Source: Dromaius novaehollandiae
Lineage: Eukaryota > Chordata > Aves > Casuariiformes > Dromaiidae
Length of the DNA: 64,000 nucleotides
Assembly (NCBI RefSeq): GCF_036370855.1
Contig: NC_088098.1
Location: 199,377,773-199,441,772, forward strand
Reading direction: 5' to 3'
How positions within the stretch are numbered: the stretch's first letter is position 1; each line of letters begins with the position of its first letter. This document shows positions 10,101 to 22,100 of this stretch, one piece after another. The notes under the pieces are model-generated. The model saw only the letters and a list, made by a program, of their open reading frames with translations, had not been told where the DNA came from and did no database searches. The position numbers were made by a program, and so were the translations under genes.

Positions 10101-13100
10101 GAGTGGTGTAAAACGAAGTGCTGGGAGGTGTGTGGAAGGGAGGGTCAGGTCTGAGCAGCAGGAGGCAGCAAAGAGGGTCTTTAGTTCTTTTTTTCATCGC
10201 CTTAAAGTCTGTCCAAAACATCCTGTTGAGTACAGAATAGTTATGGGCATAGGGAGTGAAAGAAGCAGGGAGGAGGATTTATTTTAAATGTCCCCTCTTC
10301 TTCCCCCTTACCCACTTCCTCCTCCCCCCCCCCCCAAAAAAAAAGAAAAAGAAAAATTGGGGGTGACCCAAAACTTCCTGCTTCTGAGACCTAATAATGA
10401 GCAGCAGTCGTACAGTGCTGCCTTTGGCTCTGCCAGAACATAGGGTAGCTCAGCTTTATAGTTCGTGTTTTTCAGAGGTCACTGTTTATTCTTCTGGATA
10501 GCCCGACATAGCCACAGGGAAAGGTTCAGTAAGTACAGAACAGTGTTTAAACTTAATTTGAACTTTTTAGTAGCGATGTCAGTTTATGCAGTCTGTTCTC
10601 TGCTGCCCCTCACTTGCGCTGGTACAGCCATCTGTAAGGCTGCGTGGTGACCTGGGTTGGTGAGGTGATGTAGGAGGAAAAATCTTAATTCAGATTATTT
10701 TCACTGTGTTACATTATAAACAATTTTACTACCATGACTGAGATGGCATAGCAGATGCCTATGCTGCTAAAGGAGACTTTGGTCAAATTATGTTGTTAAA
10801 CCACTTAGGAAGTAGCAGGTACCATTCTGTTTGTCTTCAGATCAAGACTTTTTTTTGTGGAAAATATATTTGAGAAAGTTATTTGGCTCAATATAGGAGC
10901 AAGTGAATGAAATTTTATTGCTTGTGTTACGTTAGAGATCAGATGAGCTGATTTAGTGGTCCCTGCTGACCTCAAAATCTCTAGGACTGTGAAAATGTAT
11001 ATGAAGAAAGGCTAAAGATGTCCCATGGTTTGTGTTGAAATTATGAAGTTCAGTATCTATCTTCATCCAATGCAGTTGTGTTATGTGTAGCTACACAAAG
11101 TGGTAGAGGCATAGCTGTAGTAGTTTCGCAGATATGCCTTGCCATAGAGTCTCTTGAATGCTTCGTGTAACTTTTTTTGTGGCTGTGGAAGTGTACAAAG
11201 GTGTTTTGTGGTGGAATTTTTCTATTTATGACAGCGATCTCTGGGACATCGTGAACACAGTATTTCAAAGGGCTTGGCCAGGGTTAAGGACGTTTACAGT
11301 CCCAGGCTCAGACCCAGGCTATTTTCACACTAGTTTAAACCAGAACTGGCTTATGGAAGGACCTTCCAGGTGCCAAAGCTAGCATGAGGTAGTGTTGGTA
11401 ATGACTGACCAGGAACGGAGAGGAAATCAGGTAGTTGGAACGAGGTGGGACAAAGGTTTCCATCACTTTATCGCCTGTCAAGGACCCACAGTCTTGGAGC
11501 CCTGGAAGGGTAACTCCTGCTCACTGCTGTTACCTTGAGCTAGGATGCTGTCGTACCAAAGGAAAAGGATAATACCGGCTTCCTTTGTGAAAGTGTTTTG
11601 AAATCTGCTAGTAGAAAGAGCGATACAAAAGTTGCATGGTGTTTGTCTTGTCATATACTTCAGAGAAGTGTTCCCTTTCTCTGGTCAAGACAGGCTGTGA
11701 TGTCTGGACTGTTGCTGTTTGGAGAGTTACCGTAGCACAGCATTAAGGCTGTAGTGGAGTGGGTGGTATATTCCTTAACTTTGTATTTCCTGATTTTCAG
11801 AAATAAATAGGTAATTTCCAGGAGAAAGTATTGAACCTTTTTTTTTTTTTTTTTTTTGAAGCTGATTCATCAGAACTAACACTCTCAGGGTGGATACATT
11901 TGTATTAAAAAGTTTTTTTACATTGAGATGGTTTCTTAAACTAATAACTTTTCAAGATGAGGCAAATGTCGATTCTGAAGCAGTAAGCTACCAAGGTGGG
12001 TGACCCATGTTCCAGTAGTTTTTCATCCTGCTTTGGAAGCAACATGAACTTGACTCTTTTACATGCCAAGTAAATATCCTGGCTGCTGGATTTCAGGTTC
12101 CAATGACGGGGAAAGGAGGGCAGAGACAGCTGGTACAACATACAACAGGTTGCAACCTTGTTAATTTAGAGTCTCAAAATCCAGCAGTTGGGCATACTCT
12201 AGAGTTCGGTGCATTGGCGTGTTCTGCAGGACACCTGTGGATCTGGGACTTAGTCATTGATTTGCACAGTTGATTTTCATCAGCTGCTGAATTGGGTGAC
12301 AACTAACACAAGGAGTGTTGAGTTTTACCATCCTTTATTATTGTAAAACAGTACTCCAGCTATTGTTGTTAATTGTAGTGTGAGTGATCAGATTATATGC
12401 AAACAATATCTAACCTAACACAGCAATAGAAGCAGTCATACAGATGCATACCATGCTGGCTCGCTCACACGCTGACCTGTTACTGCAAAACAAAAAAAAT
12501 CCTGCCTTTCTACCACGTGGCAGCACCAGAGAAGTCATGCTGCCATGCACCACCTGGCTGGTGGCGGCGGGGGCTCCTGTGCTGCTGGCTGCCCAGGGGT
12601 ACTTGCTCACCAGGGCCCTCTCCGGACCGGGGTCCAACAGGTAGCTTCTCTGACTTGAGTAAGCAGCCAAGGCAGGGTCCTCTTCTCTTTTTGCTGATTT
12701 TTGCTGTGGGCATCCTTTGGGGTTTTCAGAGGAAGTTCCCCAAACTTGATCTGCCACAACTTGTGCTTATATTGATGACCTCTGGTATAGGCATTACATG
12801 AGCCACTCGATCAGTTCCTTACTCATCTCGCCGCGACTCCGTGCGGTCGTAGTCAGTCTCTGCAGAGCTGCCTGTCTGCTGGGAGTGCCAGCTGGTCACC
12901 TTGCAGCTCAGACAGTTTGCTCTGGTGTTATACCAGTCACCTAAAAGGTATGTTTTACACATTTGTCATTGGCAGACTTCATGAGGACTCCTCCACAGCG
13001 TGTGTCTGTGTGTGTCTGTCACACACGCGCGCATGCACACAATATGTGTATGTACACACACATATATGTACACACACACATACATATAGTAACTGGAGAT

Positions 13101-16100
13101 CCCAAAATGGGAAATCCGATTCATGGGTTCTGTATTTCTGTTGCAAGAGGACTAGGGCCTTGTGTCTGCACAAGAAGCACGGCTGCAGGACATTTCGTCT
13201 GATATGAGGTGTCTTACAGCTGGGTTTGTGGTTGTTAAAGCAGTGGCTGAAGAGCATTGCTTTAAAACTCTCACTGATCTTCTTAAGCACAAACAAGGCA
13301 TTGGATGTTCTCTGCCCTGATCATGCTCTTTTTTATTTCCGGTCGTAACCATTCAAATATAGCTCAGCTTTATCATCTCTTGAGTCACTGACTTTTACTT
13401 TTTATTTTGCCAAAAATATTGGCCTTAGGTTGCCGCTATTTGATTTTTCTATCAACCATGCATTTTTTTGGTAGCTTCCTAGATAGCAAAATAGTCTTGC
13501 CTCGCTACTGAGGAAATGAACTAATCAGTGTACAAACTAAGTACACTCCTCCCTTTTTGGTGAAGAAAAGAGGAATAGCCCTTTCCTTGCCTCTCAAAAA
13601 CAGCAACAGCAAAACCAACCCAAAAAACCAAACGTACCTCTTCCTGAGAGAATTAGGGAGGCTTAGCTACAAAGCCTTTATTTTGTGAGGTTGTTTTAAG
13701 TGGGATTAAGAGCAGATGCTGGATAGCTTCAGGGTAATGAACTGTTTAGCAAGGAATACACAAATATTAAGTTCTGTTACTAAGAGAAATGACAATACTG
13801 TTTTCGGAGCTATTCGGAGCTAATATGAACTCGGAGCTAATATGAACAGGAGTTCATATTACAGTAACTTTCTCTCTAACAGTGATAGGAATAAAATAAA
13901 ACAAGTACGATGTTGTTGCTTCACAGTCTTTTTCTTAGTAAGTATCGGGAGCCCAGGGACTGTTCAGAGCTTGACACTTTGGTAACTTATCCAGGTGTCT
14001 TAAAGTGAACTCAGGCATCTAACTTTAAAGGAGTCTCTTCTAAACAAAACCCCTAAATATGTGTGTGTGTATGTGGAGGAAAAAAATCTTCCTCATAAAA
14101 GAAGTTTGTTTTTAGAATAGCGTGTCTCAAAATATGTACTATGTGTCTACCCACCTATGCATTAGATGGAGGATGAATACAGAGATGATGCAGCTCCTTC
14201 AGTAACGTGTGGTCCAAGCTGTATCTGCAAGAGCAGAACAAATTAATTAAAATAGGGTAAAAATAAATAACCTCCTATCTTTTCATGTGTGTAAAATTCT
14301 ACATATATTTTTAATGTGCCTTTTTATATAGGTAATATATATAAAAATTCTTTTAATATATGTAAAATTCTACATATATTTTTGTCATTTCGCAATAAAG
14401 CACAGAACGTTAAGAAAAAGAGCTTTTTTGGGGTGTGTTCAGTCCAAGTCCATCATTTTGCTGCTTTTGAGTGAAAGTTACTCACTTTACAAAATCTTTT
14501 CTAGTTTCCCAGTTTCTCCTTGCTTCCTTACCCTGTAGGCTGGCTTTGGTGTGTGCATGTCCTTGCTCCTCAGGCCCTTCTTTCTGTCATCTTCCGCGCT
14601 CTTTTTGCTAAATCTTGATTTCATACTCTAGTTAGCTTTCTGTTTGCTTACATGATTTGGTTATTGTATTTTGTGTGTACTTTTCCTGTTTCCATTAGTG
14701 TGATAACAGTTAAAAGCTAAGAAAACAGGCTTGGTGGTTTTAGGGCAGGCCATTTTGAAAATACATTAAGCTAAAGGAGGCTTTGTAATGTGAAATTTAG
14801 ATAAACCTTCAAGACTTTCTCAAATTCTTTATCTTGCTTTTAACGAACTCCTTCAAAATAACTATCCTGGAAAGAAACGGTGGTTTTGAAACTTCAGAAA
14901 GGTTTATAGAGGAGGAAGTGCTAAAAACTGATTTTTGACAGGGAAGCTTACATGACATGCGTGTCTGTCTGTCTTCATTAACTCGGTGGGAGGAAACAAT
15001 TTTTTGCTATGAGGCAAAGCCTAAAGCTCTCAGAAATGGAAATGCATCATTATCTCCGTTTACATCTTTCACAAGATGATGACTTTCAACTTCTGTGCTT
15101 GTGTGCGCGCGTGGGGCAGAGGAGGGATGAGGTCTGTCCTGGCATCGCGCGTAGCTGGAGTGGCGCTGCGATGCCACCAGGGAAGGGACACTCCCAGCGG
15201 TGCGATTCAGCACAGCGGGGCGTTACGTGCGTGCCCCAGTCTCCGCTGTGTCCCCTCCGCACAGGTGCCCCTCTCCCCCGGTACCCCCGCCCTGCACCTC
15301 GCTGTGCTTGGCCAGAGCACTGGCCTCCGTGAGTTGACAGGTCTGTCGTCGTCTGCTGTAGCTTCAGCACGCGTTAAAGCGATATCAAGAGCTATGTGCT
15401 GCACAATCCCATGCTCTTGCAACCTTCAGTTTTCAATTTGGCAGACTATACAGAGGGAGTAGTACAAAGTGGATATAATTGAGTACTTACAAGTAAAAGT
15501 AATGTCACCCATGCAGCAGTGGGTGGTTGTAGCTGTAATTTCAGCAAGTATAATTTGAAGTTGGACGTCTGGAAAAAATAGACAGTATGAGACATTTTTT
15601 CACATGGGGATAACAAGATTAGAGTTTCTCTTGTGGTAGGAGAGAAGTTGCTGTTGATGTTTGTACAGGGAGCCTAATAAATAGGTTATGTATCATCTGC
15701 ATCTCAACTTGTGAGCTTATAAAAAGTTAGTAGGGCCATTGCCAGCGTTGGCAGATCTGACGTCCAGCAGAAGAGGGGCCACAAGGGTTCTTTCTTGCTT
15801 AATACTTTGTCTTGAAATCCACTGTCATGGTCCTGGCTTTTGTATTAAGCCATGTTTATACCGTGTTGCAGGTACAGAGATGAGCAATATAGAGATGAGC
15901 TACTTGAATCTTACCATCAAGTTGTGATTGTGATTTCAGGGGCTGTGGGTGGGTCAGGGTCTCTCCCTCTTTGCCAACATCTTGCTTGCCAGCTGATCTA
16001 ATCTTGCTGGAGAACCAGGACCTTTCATGGGGATAATTCACCCTGCAGTGGAGGCTGTGGTATAAGTTGATGCTGAGACTGTCTTCTCCTTCCCACCCTC

Positions 16101-19100
16101 TAGGTTAGTGGGCGCAGGGCCCACTGTTCCTCCATGCAGCCTTGCTGGGGAAAAGGAGGAGCAGCTGTGGTTGGCTGGAGCTGAGGCGGAAGCTTGGTCT
16201 GCTACCACCAACCCTTTTCTTCCTTGCTGCTGGATGAAGAAGCCAAGTTCACTACAGCTCTGGAGAGACAGGCAGAGAAGGGACACAGACAGGGCAGGAC
16301 ACAGGGCGAGTATGATTGCAGCTGTAGCAAGGGCAGCGTAGGATTTTTGTATCCTTTAGTAAAATGTATTTATTACCACTGCAGTAGTGATGTTTCATTT
16401 GTGCTGAAGTCAAAGCTAACTCATTTTAGTTGTTAACATTAGATGATCTGAAACAGTTGAGACCAATGAGTTTTACCATAATTATTCTGTGTAGTTATAA
16501 TGTTACTTATGTTACCTTTGTCCTTCTCTTCCATTTTGAGTCTCACTTGCTTGTTCTGTCTTGACTGAGCCTTGTCAGGTCTGTGTGGATTGACTGTTGC
16601 TTTGTAGAGCATTACTGACTTCAAGGGACTCTCCATGGATTTGGCCCATTGGGGTCAGCCAGGCGTTTTGTAGAAATACATTTGCTAAACAGAACTGCCT
16701 TTCACACCTTGCCCGTGCTTTGGAACTTCAGCACAGCAAATACGGAGGCCAAGAAATAGGTTACGTTTGCATTAAGAGCCTTAACTATACCTTCATATGA
16801 TCATTCACCCTCTGCCCTCATAGCCAGATTACCAGAAATTATGTATAATATAGGATGCTTTTCAGATTAACCTGTTATCAGTGTACTTATACCTGTGTTG
16901 TAACTGCAGTTATGGAGGAAAAAGTAACAAACAGGTATAAAACACTGTATATATTTAAAGCTTTTTTTCTTCACCACTGGGTCATGAGATAGATAGATAT
17001 ATGCATATAGAGTGTTTTTCATTGCTTAAATTTAGAGAAATGAAAGACTACAAAAGTTTACATAGTTTTTTTTTTGAGCCAATTTGAAATACTTTTTGAT
17101 CCAGAGATTATAAAGAAAACAAGGATTAAAAAAAAAAGAAAGAAAATAGATTGTGATCGAAGGGTATGTAAGGCCTGTGATAATTGAGTGCTACCATTGT
17201 GATACTTCATGTGGGTGCTGCGAGTTTGGTCCAGCATTGACAAGTTTAAAATTGTAACTGTTGGGATTGACAGAACTTCCCGTGCAGAACTGCATCATTT
17301 TTCCTGCTTCTGTTGGAGCAATCTTCCATGGGCTGCGGAGAGTCTGGACTGATGCTGTTCACCTAAGACTTGCTCGTAGGTTGGCAGATGTTAGCGTACT
17401 GTTAGTTCAGTTGAATTTGTGGAGTCTCTTGTTGAGTGATGTGGACAGACAAGAGAAAATCACAAGCAAGCGCTGTGAGGAGAGTGACGATGGTCAGAGG
17501 TGGTAGTGGATGAGCAGCTCGCGTAGGTCTGTGGGCCAACTAACGCCATCAGTGTCCTGGCACAGCTAGTTGAGCGCCATGCTTTCCTCCCTTCTGCCCC
17601 CCTTCTACCTGCCCTTCTCCAAGCAGCAGGTCTTGGCTACCTGTTTTAATGCTGAAAAGCCGGGATGAACGGTGCATCCCTGTGCAGTGAGGACAATTTG
17701 CTCTGCAGACTGGTTACCACAAACTATGTGTGTGTGAAGTGTGTCGCTTGGGTACAGTATGCTAATATCACTGGCGCAGCTGAAATAGGGTGTCTTCGTC
17801 AGGTTGTTGGTAGTAGAGAAATAAAATCTCAGTAGTCATTATTGCTTATCGTGGGGAGAAAGTTGTATCTCAGAAGACATTCTGATTATTGACGTGGTGA
17901 TTTATAGTGGCTCTCTACTTGATTGATGTGTGTGTGTATATATATACACACGTGTGTATATATAGAGAGAGCGTGCACGCATGCATGGTTATGTAAAGCC
18001 TCTTCAAAACTGAGAAGAAATTATTGTTTGTGATAATATCTATCTCCTACCTTACTTGCGAAAGACTTAATCAAGTTCTTCAGTTCCAAAATAAAGTACA
18101 AAACAAGATCTGATGTGAAGAAAAGTCTCTCTTTTCTTCTGTTGTTAAGCCTCTCCATGAAGGCAAGTGATATGAGTGAGTAGATGTGTAGGAGGTAATT
18201 CCTCCAGCAGTCACGCATTTCTTCCAAATATAAACTGAAAAATACTGGGCACTCTGGGGTTTAAATAATTCAAATCATAAGTTACTTTTGGAGAAGTTTG
18301 GTTTTTTTCTTTAATCAAAAAAAGTTTTTGTACTTAGTCTTAAAGCTCCGTCATGTTATCTGTATTACAGGTCTGGTAGGAAGCCATCTATTCCCTCTTT
18401 CTTATCAGCCTTCAGAAATAGCTTTAGGTGTCTTTTTAATTTGAAAAATGAGTTATTGCTGTGATATAAATGACTACTCCAGAATGCAAGTGCAAAAACT
18501 TAATTGGGGCATAGTAAGTTGTTTATTACGCTAGCTAGGTGTCATACCTGAGCTGTTCCTCAAGACGCTGGCAGTCGTGTAGGATGGATCGGACCTGGAT
18601 AGCAGAAGCTGCTTTCAGCACCGGTTGTCCAAACTGCCTTCTGGGCTGATGCCCGAGGCGAGAACATCTGATCCACTGGTGAAGCAGCTCCCAGGGGCTG
18701 CAGGGCTTAGCCAGCGTATTTATGTAACCTCAATTGCCAACTGCTGGTTCAGAATCCGCTTCACGAGTGGATCAGATGTTTCTGCCATTTGCTAGAAGAG
18801 CAGAGTGAATAGCTGAGAAGTACTGCTAACTATCCAGCTCTCTGTGTCTGACCCCCATATTTGATCTCCCTGATAACTTATTTTGATAAGTGACAGTTAT
18901 CTGATATGCTGTAAGAAAAAGGTGATAAGCACTTAAGGTGTTGCAAGTAAAACTGGGACGGAAGCTGCGCGTTACGGATAGGCTCCACAGAAGCCAGGAT
19001 CATGCAGCCTCGGGGCACGGTGCTGAGCCAGGCAGGCTTGCCCTGACTTTGCTGGAGCTAAACCTGGAGTCTTCTTGCTCTGAGACTCTGGTTCTCTTGT

Positions 19101-22100
19101 ATAACTAACTCCCTTATAGAGCAGAACTATATAGGGGAGTGATTCTCTTAAGGGTTTTTAAAGATACAGGTTTTTTCTTTAGGGGACTTGTGTCTTTATA
19201 GAAATGTGCACGGTCTGTTAAAACTCTTTGATTTATGATAATTTAGTTGTGTTGCAGCTATAATAAGTGATTGCATGAATGAAGTAATATGTTTAGTTGT
19301 CTTAAATGTAGGACGTGTGCTAGTTAAAAATACTGCATTTCCTGCTCTTGTGTTTGATTTTTTTTCCCTCTTTCTCCTTCTATTTTTGCCCATACTCCTC
19401 CACTACATTATCACTATCACATGGTGTTCCCCTGCACATGCTTCTCAAGTTCACTTTTGATCTTCTTCCTTTGCATATGTCTTGCTGTCACTTGGCTTGC
19501 TTGCCTGCTGGGACATGTTGTCTAGCCATATGGGCTGCCTTTTTCCCGGTTTCTCGAAGCGTATCTTGCCTGATGGTGGCTGTCAGCAAGCTCCAGGCCC
19601 AGTGGTGACATCGCTATCTGTGGTGGCTTTTGCTTGTCCTTGTATGTTGATGCAGATTCAGTTTCTTGTTCGTGTCTCTTATAGACTTCCAGGCTCTCTC
19701 TGTAGCAGAAAGTCTAGGCACCATTTTAAAATACAGCTAACAGGTTTAATTGGTTTGTCGTCAGCCAAGAATGGCCCATGGGCCGCGGTTTGGGAACAGT
19801 TAGATGAGACCTCTTGACTGCGAGAAAGGCAGGATTGCCCCCTGTATTTGGGAAGGCTCCATCTGGAGAGTTTCACGAAGTTGCGCTTTCTGTAGAAAGC
19901 TCAGATTTTTATTTCTGCTCTTGTCAAGTTTGTGATGTACTTTACTTGCAGACATAAACATTGCTTTTGGCAAGATGCTTTCTTCTTGGCTTTAATAGTA
20001 GCAGGTACAAGCAATTTGATTTTTTTTTTTTTTTAATCCAAGAAAATCTTAGTAGGCATATTTGCCTTTCCATCACACTGCTAGTGTTTAGGCTGTGCTG
20101 TTTGCAGGAAACGTTCTTTGTAGGTGGGAATACAGCGAGTGCCAGTTTAAACCGCTCGGGCGCACGCTTTCTGCGCTCTCCTAAAAAGCAGCGCGGCCTG
20201 GAGGAGCAGCGCCTGCCTCTGCCCTGCCGCGGCCCGGTGCGGGTTTCCCTCTGTGGAGCTGCCGAAAGACACCGAGTTCGGCTGCCCTCTGCCCTGTCCT
20301 GCCAGAAATCGGCAAAAAAGCAGAATTTATGTCTCCAGGAGAGTAAACTCGGCAAGGAATGGATGCTCTTCATCTCATTCTTAATTACTTTTATCATGGA
20401 TGGATTCTTTTTAATTTTAGCAAAAATATAATGCAGTTCCGAGATAACAGTGCAAACAGGTTGACTAGAACATACTTGAATAAAAACCTGTTTGGTTATT
20501 GATTTTAACAACACTGTCACTTGAGTGTTAGAAGTTGTTAATTTTAGATGATGTTGCTGTTCAGAAGTGGCTGGTAAGTGACACTCTCTGACAGCTAAAA
20601 TCATAAAGAAATGTAATAATGCTATCACTTCTAACTCCTAATCAGGAAGGTGATATTTTGTGTCTAACGTGAAGCTGCCTGCTTGAATAGGAGCACATGG
20701 GGGGTAAAAATGGATTTGATACCTTTTTTTTTCTTTTTTTTTTCCTCCAAACAATGTTTTGCAAAGTAGGTGGAAGGGGTTGAAAAAGCAGACACAACTC
20801 TGGATGTGGTGCAGTGTTACCTCTTGCCTGTGTTAATGACAAATGCGTGGTGACTTCAACGTTAGTCTGGCAAGGAGTGCGTCTGGTATTTATAACCTTT
20901 CTGCTGTCTTGCTCGTGTCTTCGCTACCTCCACTGCTTGGCATTTTCCTTCACGACAACACTTTTTATATTTTTAAAAGGTGGGAAATGTTTGTTCTGGG
21001 CATGCGATTCTGTGTGTGTATGTGTAACTTCAGACCCTCTATCCCTAGCTAAGCGCTCCTTCTAGCTAAAACAGAATAACCCCCCTCAGCATCTTATTTT
21101 TTCCACTTGTTCCTTCACCAGCTGTTTCCTAGTTGTTATTTTCCAAATGCCAGTTGATCTAGTCTTTTCTCATATCTATTTCTTTCCCGTTTTGAGTGCC
21201 AGTGTGAATTAATATTTTAGATTATTTGTGATTTTGTGTGTGTGTTAATCATTTTCTGTCTAGGTAACTCATGCCAGTTTTATAACCTTTCTACTCATTT
21301 GCAGTTTTGCTGCCCTTTCTCATGGCCTCAGTGAACAGTATGATATCATTTAAATTAACAGTGTACCATGAAAAGAGGAGCAGGAAAAAATACTGACATT
21401 ACAAATGGGAAATCTATGTTATATAAGAAGAAACAAAGATTGGGATTATTTTAGACAGGAAGAAGTGGCAATATACAAAGTGATGAATTATATGGTGCTA
21501 CTGTATCAGGTGCTCTTCTTTACCCTCCCCTAGTACAAAAGGAAGGGTGCAGGCAATACAAATGGAAAAACTCATTGAAAACCTTCCAGTGCTCTGATAG
21601 TTATTGAGGACCCAGTGGCCTCTGGAGTGTTTCAGTATTGTTAATTTGTTGAATTCATGACTTCTGTATCTTTCAGATCAGTGGATGAGTTATACTCGGG
21701 TTGCTGGAAGTAGACAGTTATTACGAGCAATGAAATACCCACTTAACTATGCAAGTCAGGATAAACGTTTATAAGAAAAATAAACCCTTATGTTCAGAGT
21801 ATAAACCAGAGGTAGCCATAAAGAATTTTTCATAACATAACTGTTGCAGATTTTTTATCAGCATCGTACCCCAGTGCCTTTACTGTTGTTCAGGCTGAGA
21901 ATGGGAACGCCAGCTTAGAGGGACAGTTGGGAGCCTGATCCGTGGTAGGAACTTGTATCTTCTTAGAGTGACTCTAGCAATGGTCTTCAGTCCATGTTCA
22001 TCCTTTTAAGTTACAGGAGATTTCCTCTTGGAGCAGTAGCCAAAAGCAGACTTTTAGCAAAAGGCACGGTACCTCTTTGGTGGCAGGGTGGAGGTGTGCT

